From NCBI RefSeq assembly GCF_041381155.1, contig NC_091135.1, positions 9,954,075 through 10,018,074 on the forward strand: a DNA stretch of 64,000 bases. The letters run 5' to 3'. Shown in pieces: positions 36,420 to 47,135 of the stretch; the stretch's first letter is position 1; each line of letters begins with the position of its first letter. A model generated the notes under the pieces. The model worked only from the letters and a program-made list of their open reading frames with translations. It was not told the origin of the DNA and did not search any database. The position numbers and the translations under genes were made by a program. Origin of the DNA: Argopecten irradians (Eukaryota > Mollusca > Bivalvia > Pectinida > Pectinidae).

Positions 36420-38830
36420 ACATAAACACTCAAAAATGTAATTTTCATGCACCGCAAAATAGTACTTAGCTTGTGCTTACCAGTCGATCACATAAATGAC
36501 CTTTAACCCTTGGGCAATCTGCCAATGAGCTCCAGAGTACTGCTTTCGCGGATTACATACTGTGCGAGGAATTCGCAGAAAGGTTCGGTCGATAAAATAG
36601 ACAGTGAAAACGTTAGGCTTGGTCCAATTATACAGATATACATGTAACTGTGTCATTATCAACTTTGGATTATTTAAATTTAATGCAATTAATCTTTTAA
36701 ACAAATTATATATCTTTCTCTTTTCGTTCGATACTCATTTTCAACTATTGATACACAGTTATTATTACCAATTATCCTTTAAGTAATTTCAATTATACCC
36801 TCATGAATCAAACCTTGCGCTGAATATATGTATATTACCACGTGTCACCCTTGTATATATTGTCAAGTTGATATTGAAAATGTAAAGAATAATATTGACA
36901 TACCTATTTATCACTGTTTTCTTCTGTATCGTCAATGAAGTTTTGTTTATTTGTACATGTCATTTATATCTTGACATGGTTCAATGGAATGATCCTAAAA
37001 ATGTATAACTTACTATCTATTTCCTCAGCACGTAATTAATCATAATGCTATGACAGTTCTTAATGGCCTCCACAACAATGTTATTTCTTAAAAAAGAATG
37101 ACATCGTCAATTGTTACAGTTTATCTAAACAGAAACAGGTGCGAAGCAAACGATTCGATGAATATAGCAAAACACTGGCTGATTTATCATCTTTAGAATA
37201 TCCTCTTTTCTGATTGGTCCATATAGATTGTCACTCATTTAAAAATCATATTTGGTTTGAGCTCAGTTCGTCAATCTGGGATCGCATATCTACGTGTTAT
37301 AGTGAAGTTGTTTCCACTAGTATATAATTCTAATAGATCTCTTCACCATGTATGTCCATGTCGTGGTGGCTTTTTTGTTAAGTATATATCAAGTGAACTG
37401 CACAATGTTTAATGTTAAGAAACATGACAATTTCACTTTGTCGCCGTCTCAGATCCCAACTGTGGCCGAAAGGATGTCGTGTGCTTTGAGATGTCACCAG
37501 GCTAGCTGTGCAGCATTTGCCGTAGAGGGTGACAATCGTATGTGTAACTTCATGCAGACAAACAGCTATCCGTCCGGTAACTTGTATGTCAATGTTATCA
37601 AGATGTGTCATTTCCTACCGGCTGGGTCTCCTTCGGGTGTCTACACTATAACACCCAGTGACCTGGTCACTACTAATGTGTTCTGTGATATGGATACTTT
37701 GGGCCGCGGATGGACGGTCATTCAACATAGATTTGACGGGAGCCAGAACTTCTATCAAATGTGGAAGGAATACAAACGAGGATTCGGCTCTCCCTATGGG
37801 GAATACTGGATCGGAAATGAGAATCTGTACTTGCTGACGTCCTCGGATTCATATGAACTTCGCATCGAGATGGGGGATATTTCAGGTATATCCAAGTATG
37901 CCTCTTATTCGACTTTCTCTGTCGCTTCTGAAATTGAAAACTATAAACTGACAGTGTCTGGATTTACAGGAGATGTACGTTCCGATGCATTGCAAGTGCA
38001 TAACTTGGACCAATTCAGCACCGCTGATAAAGATAATGACGTCACCGTTGCTAACTGTGCGGCGGATTTAAATGGAGGATGGTGGTATAACAATTGTGTT
38101 GTGGTCAATCTCAATGGACGATACGATCCAACAGCAATTGATGACCCAACGGCTATGTGTTGGTTTGATTTCAAATCCTCACAATACAATGCATTGAACT
38201 ACTCCAAAATGATGATTCGTTCAGTTTAATTTCTTCTAGTATGCCTTGTTTTCGGCTTTTTCTGTTGCTAAATGAGAGTGAAAATTAGAGTTTAACAATA
38301 GCTGGATATATAGATACCGTTTATATTTCATCATCTCTGTGCATAACTTAATTCTTTCAGTCCTGCTGATAACGACCATAGGACGGGTCATTGTGTTACG
38401 TCTGACAATAGTGAGTGGTGGTCCGATGACTTATAGTGTTGAAACATCGTGTCTTTTTCATCGTATCTGTCGTGCACGTGTATATCTTTACAAAACCTAA
38501 ATAAAAATTAACATAATTTGTTGATCATTGTAGTTGCTTGAATCATAGTGTTTCACCTATAAAGTTTAGTTAATTCATCAATGTTGGTTTTTTTTCTGAT
38601 AGGCAGTTCGACCACATATGATTACAGATAAATGACTCCGACGGCTTCAAGGCTGAAATGGTCACCGTCTTACAGCTTTCCCTATAAACATGACAATCAT
38701 GCAAGAAGGGCGTTAGAATTGTACCTGCTGCCCTTATTGCATGATCGTAAAAGCTTTCAGTCGAGTGTTTAATCACTGTATACCTTGCTACTGGGCGGAA
38801 ACCTTAAAGCGGTAGTTGCAACTCACATAC
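36420..38830. repeat. Segmental duplication, unit 2 (without the insertions)
   Basis: Carries FReD gene 3 with its flanks and lacks all three insertions found in unit 1, so it preserves the empty sites. The region near 38700-38755 contains the reverse complement of the repeat end seen at 5391-5431. Confidence 0.85.
37348..38229 (+). CDS. Fibrinogen-related protein 3 (signal peptide, PAN-like, FReD)
   Basis: Single open frame of 293 residues from ATG 37348 (context ACCATGT). Residues 1-18 form a signal peptide (MYVHVVVAFLLSIYQVNC). A PAN/Apple-like module follows (about 25-88; MSCALRCHQASCAAF, MCNFMQTN). The fibrinogen-related domain is at about 91-293: VFCDMD, GWTVIQHRFDGSQNF, WKEYKRGFGSPYGEYWIGNE, STADKDNDV (calcium-site region), GGWWYNNC, LNGRYDP, KMMIRSV. 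It is likely secreted and lectin-like (family knowledge); the ligand is unknown. No Ig domain, so it is not a classical snail FREP. The first two thirds are almost identical to gene 1 while the last third is not. AATAAA occurs in the 3' flank near 38501. It lies in unit 2 of the segmental duplication, next to the broken copy. Confidence 0.93.
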   Translation: MYVHVVVAFLLSIYQVNCTMFNVKKHDNFTLSPSQIPTVAERMSCALRCHQASCAAFAVEGDNRMCNFMQTNSYPSGNLYVNVIKMCHFLPAGSPSGVYTITPSDLVTTNVFCDMDTLGRGWTVIQHRFDGSQNFYQMWKEYKRGFGSPYGEYWIGNENLYLLTSSDSYELRIEMGDISGISKYASYSTFSVASEIENYKLTVSGFTGDVRSDALQVHNLDQFSTADKDNDVTVANCAADLNGGWWYNNCVVVNLNGRYDPTAIDDPTAMCWFDFKSSQYNALNYSKMMIRSV

Positions 38831-38839
38831 ATGTTGTGA

Positions 38840-39190
38840 GAGTATTCTATTGATTTTTGTCTGTTTAACATAGGTAGGTTAAGTTAAAGACAAACTATCC
38901 TAAGTGAAAACATTGTATCGGGTACTTGATAGCATGCTTCAAAATGAAATTATATATATCAATGTACCGGGTGTATATGATACACATGTCAAGTTTAATA
39001 TATTACATCAACAATGTTGTACCGGATAAGATTTATTGATTTTTTGTCTGTTTAACTTAGATAGGTTAAGTAAATTTAAAAGACAAACTATCCTTAGCGA
39101 AATATATCAAGTGCTTGATATCATTATATATATCTATCAATATACAAAGCGTATATGATACACATGTCAAGTTTAATATATTCAATAAAA
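38840..39190. repeat. Direct tandem duplication of about 185 bp
   Basis: TTTTTGTCTGTTTAAC, GGTTAAGT, AAGACAAACTATCCT and then GTATATGATACACATGTCAA followed by GTTTAATATATT appear twice, the second copy starting near 39040. No coding content. Confidence 0.85.
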
Positions 39191-39469
39191 TACTTAATAT
39201 CAATTGACCTGTTGATATTTTAAGATTCTCTAAATGTTGATATAAAACAATATACATATACTTTAGTAGTGTATGGATACGAGCAGTAAAGATAATATAT
39301 GTAACAAACATGTAAGTTAGAATGCCTGTCAGAAAGTTTGGTCGAGTCTTGTCTCTTTCTCGAAAACAGCTTTTGGTGGCTGCGGTGGGATCACGACACT
39401 CTACTGCTATAATCTGTCCATTAGTTGCAAAAGCCGTGTGGGGTTGTTGGAAACAAGGACCGATCGTAA

Positions 39470-39572
39470 CTCGATGGTTTATCCCCGGGTATTCCGGCTT
39501 TATCCAGCCTTCTTGAATATCCCATGTCCTTCAATGATCCTTTAACAAAATAAACCAAACCAAACTAAATAT
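39470..39572 (+). repeat. Degenerate SINE 3' part
   Basis: CCCCGGGTATTCCGGCTTTA, then ATGTCCTTCAATGATCCTTT and the tail AAATAAACCAAACCAAACTA. These correspond in order to the core and tail of the SINE at 44896-45125. The preceding 150 bp may be its eroded head. Confidence 0.6.
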
Positions 39573-40021
39573 ATATTTTATATTTGTTATGAAACTTCAC
39601 TGTTTCATTTCCGTTACATCGTGGTCAGGAGACGAGGAACATTAATACACATTTGAAATCTTTCAATGTTCGAGTACATAATATATGCTATTTTATCTGT
39701 TTGCGGTCCGCCGAGTCGGAGAATGCATACAAACAGAAGGAATATATACAAAGCTGAATAGTCTCCTAAGGCAATTAGCACTTTAACGCTTAAGCACAAG
39801 TGTCAATAATGAGACTGGTATTTTTTTTAAATACATATTTACATTATTTGTGTAATCGATAAGCTTCTTTTGTTGTGGACTGAATGGGCCTGACATGATG
39901 TATATATACAAACCGGACCTGGTGTAGTTAGGAATATCCGTGGGGAATTTAAAGTAATGTCTTTTCCCCGTAAAACCTTCATTGGGACATTGTGGGTATT
40001 TAATTGTGTGTTGATGTCGGG

Positions 40022-40028
40022 TATATAT
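40022..40028 (+). promoter_or_regulatory. Possible TATA box of the EF-hand gene
   Basis: TATATAT 56 bp before the ATG at 40084, in the context GGGTATATATCTACC. Position fits a core promoter with a 5' UTR of about 30 bp. Such motifs are common in AT-rich DNA. Confidence 0.4.
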
Positions 40029-40083
40029 CTACCCCTGTAGACTAGCTACCTGTACACGCTAATTATTTCACTTATTCGGGACC

Positions 40084-43000
40084 ATGCCACCGACACGACA
40101 GCAGCGTTATACATGCCAGATATCGATAGGAAGTACTCGAAAATCTCGAGGAAAGAAAAGTCCCGACCCGGCTCCGGATGGTGTACAGGACTCGGAATGG
40201 CGACCGATAAAAGGAGAAACATACAGATTAACAAAGGACGGAGAAATACGTCTTCAGACTGAACCACCAGAAAACAACAACAGTCTAAATCAGAACCAGA
40301 TCAAAGGAGGCTCGTCAGATCTTCGAGATAACAACGAAAATATTTCGACATCAGTGGATACTGAACAGGGACAGTTACTTAGAAGTGGAAGTGCAGACGA
40401 CAGACAGACAGGTTCTGATATTGTCCAACTGGAGAAATCGGATCAATCTGAACTTAGAAATTCAGAAGGGGATATCAACGCGAATGTTACAAACGACGGG
40501 AGAACTTGTCAAGTAGGTGAACTCAAAAATACGGAATCTGTGAATTCAGAGCCCGAAAAGTTAAATGTGGATACTTCGGATGGTGTGGCGGGCGATGGAC
40601 AGATGAATCCTGAAAGTGTGCAACAGAAACCTATCTCTGTCAGTTTAAAACTGGGACAGGTAAAAGACAATGTGCTCGACAGTAGAACGAATGTTGGACG
40701 AATAATTCCTCAAAAGGTACATGATATTTACGCAAAATTAATCGGTTCTGAACCAGAGCGTTCACAAGAAGGTACACCTAAAGGAAGCACAGACGACGCA
40801 TACATATGTCCTCAAAATGCTCAAGGAGTTCATGCAAATTCTGCCGGTTCTGTAGAACCCGGGCAGTTTCATGGAGATACGCCCGATGGGACGAACGATG
40901 GACAAATATACCCTCAAACAGTGCAAGGAGTTCATGCAAATTCTGTTGGTCCAGAACCGGGGCAGTTTCATGGAGATACGCCCGATGGAACAGACGATGG
41001 AAAAATATACCCGCAAACAGTACAAGGAGTTAATGCAAATTGTATCGGTCCTGAACCGGGGCAGTTTCATGGAGATACGCCCGATGGAACAGACGATAGA
41101 CAAATATACCCGCAAACAGTACAAGGAGTTCATACAAATTCAGTTGAACCTGAACATTTAAAAGGTGTAAATACAAATGGCACAAACGGCAGACGAACTG
41201 GTCCTACACAAATAACTGACAATCCAAATTCTGTCGAACCTGAACATTTACAAAGAGACGCATGCAATTCAGCAGCTGGAGCAGACGACGGAAGGAAGCG
41301 TGCACAAACCGTCAGGCGGGAGGACAATACCACTCCTGATGAGCTCAAAAACGAAGCAGACGACAAACACAAGCATTTGAAAACATTACAGGGGAAAAAT
41401 TTTTCCAAATCAGTCTGTCCTAAACTTCGACAATCTTATTTAGATTTCTTCAACAAAGCTGATATTTTACATCTAGGACAGTTGACTGTACATCAATTCC
41501 GGGATGCTGTTGTCAAACTTGGCTTCACTGGAACTACCTTCCAGATTGCGGTGAGTACTAGTAAAGATGTATGCAAAGTTTTCGGGTATTAAAGATTTTT
41601 TTATTGTAATATCATATATAAAAGTAACTCTTAATACAAGTGGTTATATACATGTACGTGTATATTCGTATGAATTTAGGCGATTGTTTTTATTATTAAA
41701 TTATTTTTTGACTTGTTGAAATGTCGATGCAGAAAAAAAAACCCATTAAATCTATATTGCTCAAAGAACCATTATACATGTACATATTTAGAACTATAAA
41801 ACATGCACCAGTATATATATATATATATATATATACAACGCACACCATTCTATTTTGAATATAACTTCATATAAGTCATTTAAGAATTTAAATCGGGAGC
41901 CGCGGACTTCAGAAGGGGCCGTTTAAAATCTGCATCGACAAATATTTTTTATTAAATGTTATATTTTGTGTTTATTTCGATACAAATGCGGATTGATAAC
42001 ACAAATGATTTAAATCTACAGTCAATTATGAAGTATGTTGTAACGGATAAAGTTTATTTGCATACACAATGTAGTTTGAAATCTCGGTAAAGTACATTAT
42101 TTATGTGTGTGTGTGTATATTTGCATTGAACTGTCCGAACTTTCGCTGACTTTTCCTATTCTGTGCGGCCGTCAATATCCAGTAACTCTTTAATTACAAT
42201 CTGTCATTTCCTTACGTAGGTAGAAGATTTTATATATTTATACGATTATAACAGGCGACCTAATTTCGCCTACCTGGACAGGTAATTATATCGTCCCGAA
42301 CATGCCCAGACACAAACATTTCTAAACAAACCAACGTTAACGTATAGTGTTGTATTCTCCGATCAGAGAGGGCCAATTATTGAATAATAGAATTTTTAAA
42401 TGGAACGTGACATTCTTAAGGACTGGTAAAGCTGTTTTGTACGAGATTACTTATATATGTATATATACTGTCAATTAAATATAACCTACCCTTAGCTTGG
42501 TATGTACACCGTGCAAAACTGTAATAAAGTCCTGTTCATGGGGCTTTCATATCGCGGCCAAACACTCTCAGCATATAGATTAATGATATCTGCATACCAG
42601 CACGTTCTACCACTTGAACCAAAACGTATTCCTAAGTGTATACAATATACAATATATTACAGTACAACACTGAACAAAAGCATTGGTTGATCAATATCAA
42701 GGCTGTTGAGGTTCAGATGATGTTATATCGTTCGAATATAATAAATAATGACCGAGGGCGTAGCCAGAAGATATTATTTTTACATTCTACAAGGATGATA
42801 TAACACCATGTCAAAATTGTGTATATTAATTATAAGAAGAGCGTTGGTCGAAGAACGGCACCCTGAAGAATGCAGCGTTTATGCAATGAAGTTCGCAAAG
42901 GTGGAAACACCGGTTCAATATGCTATATATTGCACATCGTGTGGCCATGTATTAGCCAATAAAGATAGTGGGAAATAAGAGCACATCTAAAGTTGACAAA

Positions 43001-43922
43001 TATAAAGACATATTTTAGCGATTATAGTAAAAGTGTTTCATTTGGGTTGAAGTACGCAAAGTACAACAAGCTTACCCATCCAAAACAAGTCAACGTACAC
43101 AATATTGTTCTGTACATGTACATTGGCCTTCAAAACTGCAAAATTCGGTCCTAAAATATATCCACTGTATAAAGTTAAGAATGAGGCTAAGCTATTTAGA
43201 CACTCTTCTTCATTTTACCAGAACAAGTGAACATAGTTGTCTAGATTTTGATGATAATGAAGTTTTATGTTTCTTTTTCAGGAGATGTTTGCCGATCTCA
43301 ATCCCAATGATGACCTAATTGTCACACTGGACGCTTTTATGACCGAGATGTGTAAATCTGACAGTCGGACGTGGACGTAAGTTCTTATTTATCGATCCTT
43401 GTTATCCAGGGGTTCCAATCACTTACTAAATATTTTGTTTGTTTATTTTTCACAGCCTATTGACAGCTTGAAGTGGATGATAACATAAAAACTAGTGTTT
43501 TTTCCCAATTTTTGTTGAATTTTATTGATAATACAATTATAAAAAAAACTTTGATTGCAATATATACATGTATTAGGCATTGCTAATGATTTCCAGTGTC
43601 CTTATGTGATGTCAAAAAGATCACGTCATGTTTTACAAGATTTACAAGCACGATAATGGTAATCATTCCGTGTTTCAGAGAACAAGACCGAGAGGAACTC
43701 TTCCACTTCATGGACCAGGACGGCGACGGTCTAATCACAGAAACAGACATCATGACGTCACTAGAGCAACAGGGCAAGGTCAAAATGGACGACGAAATAC
43801 GTCACATGATCATCAAATATGATTTCGACCACGACGGTGCGCTTTCACTTCAGGACTTCCAGAGAGGTTGTCAACGCGACCAGCGGATATTACAGAAGTG
43901 TTTATCTTCAGACCAGATTTAA
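40084..43922 (+). CDS. Acidic repeat protein with C-terminal EF-hands (3 exons)
   Basis: Exons 40084-41550, 43282-43376 and 43679-43922; donors GTGAGT and GTAAGT, acceptors TTTTTCAG and GTTTCAG, phases 0 and 2 match, total 1806 nt, 601 residues. ATG context is GGACCATGC. Residues 1 to about 440 are polar and probably disordered, rich in Asp, Gly, Asn, Gln, and include a 33-residue repeat (PGQFHGDTPDGTDD..IYPQTVQGV) at 40861-41157: three good copies and a weaker one before them. Residues about 447-601 hold EF-hands: two degenerate (exon 1 end and exon 2, DLNPNDDLIV) and two good loops, DQDGDGLITETD (533-544) and DFDHDGALSLQD (569-580). Both good loops end in Asp instead of the usual Glu, which lowers calcium affinity or favours magnesium in known EF-hands. 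No signal peptide, so likely intracellular. I do not recognise the family; a calcium-responsive role is inferred. Confidence 0.85.
40795..41157 (+). repeat. 99-bp coding tandem repeat
   Basis: GGGCAGTTTCATGGAGATAC recurs with a 99-bp spacing (40861, 40960, 41059). The units are in frame and over 90 percent alike, which suggests recent expansion inside exon 1 of the EF-hand gene. Confidence 0.92.
41551..43281. other. First intron of the EF-hand gene
   Basis: Contains a (TA)n run at about 41813-41835 and a GTGTGTGTGT run near 42105. No other feature recognised. Confidence 0.7.
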
Positions 43923-43998
43923 ACTACTGCTAAAACAGTACAACAACGAAATTCTTCTTCATTGAACAATTGTTTTTGTTACAAGAATTATTTTTATA

Positions 43999-44004
43999 AA
44001 TAAA
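43999..44004 (+). promoter_or_regulatory. Polyadenylation signal of the EF-hand gene
   Basis: AATAAA 77 bp after the stop codon at 43922. Confidence 0.6.
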
Positions 44005-44199
44005 AATAATTCAATTTTGCGTGTAACAAGCATTTTCGATGCCTTAAAATTTACTTTATCAGCATATTAAGGGGGAAATGGCGTCGCCGTTTGTAACGTC
44101 GCTTCTGATTGGCTGATATAGAACGGCGTAATGATTTCATAGAAAAAGGAGTGTCTAAAGTTAATTCGGAATTTTGAATAGATTATCTTAATTTGGAAT

Positions 44200-44309
44200 T
44201 TTTTTTATGTTATGGAGATATATCACACAAAAATCTGAGTGTATTCACATCATACACTCAGACTTTTGCGTTATAGATCTATCGTTGTATCTCCATAACA
44301 TAAAAAATA
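44200..44309. repeat. Hairpin element
   Basis: TTTTTATGTTATGGAGATAT pairs with ATCTCCATAACATAAAAA, and inside them AAAATCTGAGTGTAT pairs with ATACACTCAGACTTTT around a 10-base loop. No target duplication identified. Confidence 0.75.
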
Positions 44310-44895
44310 ATCTCAAGTTACAATACAAATTACTCAGCGACTATTAACAAACGTTTGAAAAATAAATTATGCTTCACATGGTACTCGACTTCTCTATCAG
44401 CGTTATCTCCCTTTGTTTGAAATTCCGCAAGGACTGACGGAATGTATGCTGTCACTTGAGGAACTCTTACAAAATGTACGCGTAATTCACTGGTGTTATA
44501 TATGCTACTAATGGTAAACACAGAGTACATGGAGCCGTTGACTTTCAATGCAGTATTTCTAAATGGCATCCTCGATATTCCAGAGGTTATTATCACTGTC
44601 GTAATATCCACCCCTGTACTGTATTAGCAAATCTTGAGGCTCTGCGCGAAAACAGATAACGTACATTAGAAAATCGAACAACGGTACATTATATGGCTAC
44701 AGTTTTGCTATGACATAGCCCAGGGATGGATATAACGACATTGATAATAACTGGTCCCCCTTGCACTCTACAGAGCACTTTAGAACTCCAATTAGTTTAG
44801 AAACAATAAGAAAATACTTATACTGTCTATAGAGAAGTAGTATACGCAAACACATAATGTGGTTCGCAGTACGTGGTTCCTGCATACATAATTAA

Positions 44896-45125
44896 GGGGG
44901 CCGCGGTGGCCGAGTGGTTAAGATGTCATTGATTTCTACCATGACTTTGGATACCACAAGTATTACCACAAGCCATCCACCTCTGGGTCGCAATTAAAAT
45001 CCCATGTGGGACAGTTGCCAGGTACTGAGGGTGGTCGGTGTTTTATCTCCGTGTACTCCGGCTTCCTCCACCAACAAACCTGATATGTCCTTAAATGACC
45101 CTGGCTGTTAATAGGACAAATTATC
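44896..45125 (+). repeat. tRNA-derived SINE, near full length
   Basis: The head GGGGGCCGCGGTGGCCGAGT then GGTTAAGAT resembles a class II (Leu/Ser-type) tRNA and holds an A-box-like TGGCCGAGTGG; the B box near 44985 (GGGTCGCAATTAAAATCC) is degenerate. The body has TGCCAGGTACTGAGG and CTCCGTGTACTCCGGCTTCC, and the 3' end ATGACCCTGGCTGTTAATAG. The order head-core-tail is as in the SINEs common in bivalves; assignment to the V- or Meta-SINE superfamily would need comparison with a repeat library. Confidence 0.85.
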
Positions 45126-45230
45126 TTCAAACCGAATTGACTGGTCCGGGGGAAAAAACATGTTCACCAATCACATTTGCTTTGTGTAGCTCTCACAACA
45201 AAACATATAACAGTAACACAAGCATTATAC

Positions 45231-46530
45231 CATACCTACTGCGGCATACACTTAACGTCAAAATAAATCCATACCTACTGCGGCATACACTTAACGTCAA
45301 AATAAATCCATACCTACTGCGGCATACAGTTAACGTCAAAATAAATCCATACCTACTGCGGCATACACTTAACGTCAAAATAAATCCATACCTACTGCGG
45401 CATACAGTTAACGTCAAAATAAATCCATACCTACTGCGACATACACTTAACGTCAAAATAAATCCATACCTACTGCGGCATACACTTAACGTCAAAATAA
45501 ATCCATACCTACTGCGGCATACAGTTAACGTCAAAATAAATCCATACCTACTGCGGCATACAGTTAACGTCAAAATAAATCCATACCTACTGCGGCATAC
45601 AGTTAACGTCAAAATAAATCCATACCTACTGCGGCATACACTTAACGTCAAAATAAATCCATACCTACTGCGGCATACAGTTAACGTCAAAATAAATCCA
45701 TACCTACTGCGGCATACAGTTAACGTCAAAATAAATCCATACCTACTGCGGCATACAGTTAACGTCAAAATAAATCCATACCTACTGCGGCATACAGTTA
45801 ACGTCAAAATAAATCCATACCTACTGCGGCATACACTTAACGTCAAAATAAATCCATACCTACTGCGGCATACACTTAACGTCAAAATAAATCCATACCT
45901 ACTGCGGCATACAGTTAACGTCAAAATAAATCCATACCTACTGCGGCATACAGTTAACGTCAAAATAAATCCATCAAAATAAATCCATACCTACTGCGGC
46001 ATACACTTAACGTCAAAATAAATCCATACCTACTGCGGCATACAGTTAACGTCAAAATAAATCCATACCTACTGCGGCATACAGTTAACGTCAAAATAAA
46101 TCCATACCTACTGCGGCATACAGTTAACGTCAAAATAAATCCATACCTACTGCGGCATACAGTTAACGTCAAAATAAATCCATACCTACTGCGGCATACA
46201 GTTAACGTCAAAATAAATCCATACCTACTGCGGCATACACTTAACGTCAAAATAAATCCATACCTACTGCGGCATACAGTTAACGTCAAAATAAATCCAT
46301 ACCTACTGCGGCATACACTTAACGTCAAAATAAATCCATACCTACTGCGGCATACACTTAACGTCAAAATAAATCCATACCTACTGCGGCATACAGTTAA
46401 CGTCAAAATAAATCCATACCTACTGCGGCATACAGTTAACGTCAAAATAAATCCATACCTACTGCGGCATACAGTTAACGTCAAAATAAATCCATACCTA
46501 CTGCGGCATACAGTTAACGTCAAAATAAAT
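45231..46530. repeat. 39-bp minisatellite, 33 copies, two unit variants
   Basis: The unit is ATACCTACTGCGGCATACAC then TTAACGTCAAAATAAATCC. Units differ almost only at one base: CACTTAACG (variant L) or CAGTTAACG (variant V). Reading left to right: LLVLVLLVVVLVVVVLLVV, then a 15-bp irregular joint at about 45968, then LVVVVVLVLLVVVV. Since 39 is a multiple of 3 and no stop occurs, both strands stay open for hundreds of codons (plus: NPYLLRHTLNVKI; minus: VCRSRYGFILTLT). These frames have no splice context or start support and are not called as genes. Confidence 0.97.
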
Positions 46531-46780
46531 AAAGTGAATCACATTCCGGCATAAAATCAATTTTAACTCCAGAATGAGATGAATTACAGTGTATACTGCA
46601 ATTTTCTGCTGTCTTTAAGCCAAAAATATGCGTACACGGGTTATGTAAAGTGTTGCTTTTATATTAAGGTTTTCACAATTCAAAATCATATCAGCAAAAC
46701 CACATGAAACAAACTATGAGGCTTGTTTCGTGTAAATTTATGTTAATATGAATTACATTACATCCGCAAAAAACATAACA

Positions 46781-47135
46781 TTAAAGATGCTCCACCGCCG
46801 ACAGAGCATAAATGACATTCATAATTTGAACAATAATTGGTGTTTAATCGTGTATATATATGTCTAATTAAAAAAAATATAATAAAAAAACAATTTATCT
46901 TGCCTTTGGTGCATGCGCAATCAGTACTTCATTCAATATAGGATATAGTGCCACGATTTTTTTTCGGGATGCAATTAATTATTTTGTTTTTAATATTTTT
47001 AACTTGAAGTAAAATTACAAGCTCAAACTTTCAATGATGTGATAGTGTAAAGTAAGTAACTTTTGTAACTGAAAAAAAATACTAAATCGTCTGCTCCTGT
47101 TTTTGATAGTGAAAAAGCACCATTTGTCATCTTTA
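46781..47135. mobile_element. MITE-like element, GATGCTCCACC termini (copy 2, inverted)
   Basis: Begins TTAAAGATGCTCCACCGCCG and ends GTCATCTTTA; the right terminus is eroded. Its interior is the reverse complement of the element at 23825-24183 (GGTGCATGCGCAATCA; CTAAATCGTCTGCTCCTG). About 355 bp, non-coding. Confidence 0.75.

Noticed and set aside
40762-41161. Alternative frames with strong internal repeats
   Set aside because: They mirror the 99-bp coding repeat in exon 1 of the EF-hand gene; only the main frame is continuous with the EF-hands.
44896-44990. tRNA-Leu or tRNA-Ser gene
   Set aside because: The head is tRNA-like but the B box is degenerate and the sequence continues into a SINE body.
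45095-46523. Long open frames of up to 295 codons on both strands
   Set aside because: They are translations of the 39-bp minisatellite; the period is a multiple of 3 and lacks stops. No start context, domains or splice signals.
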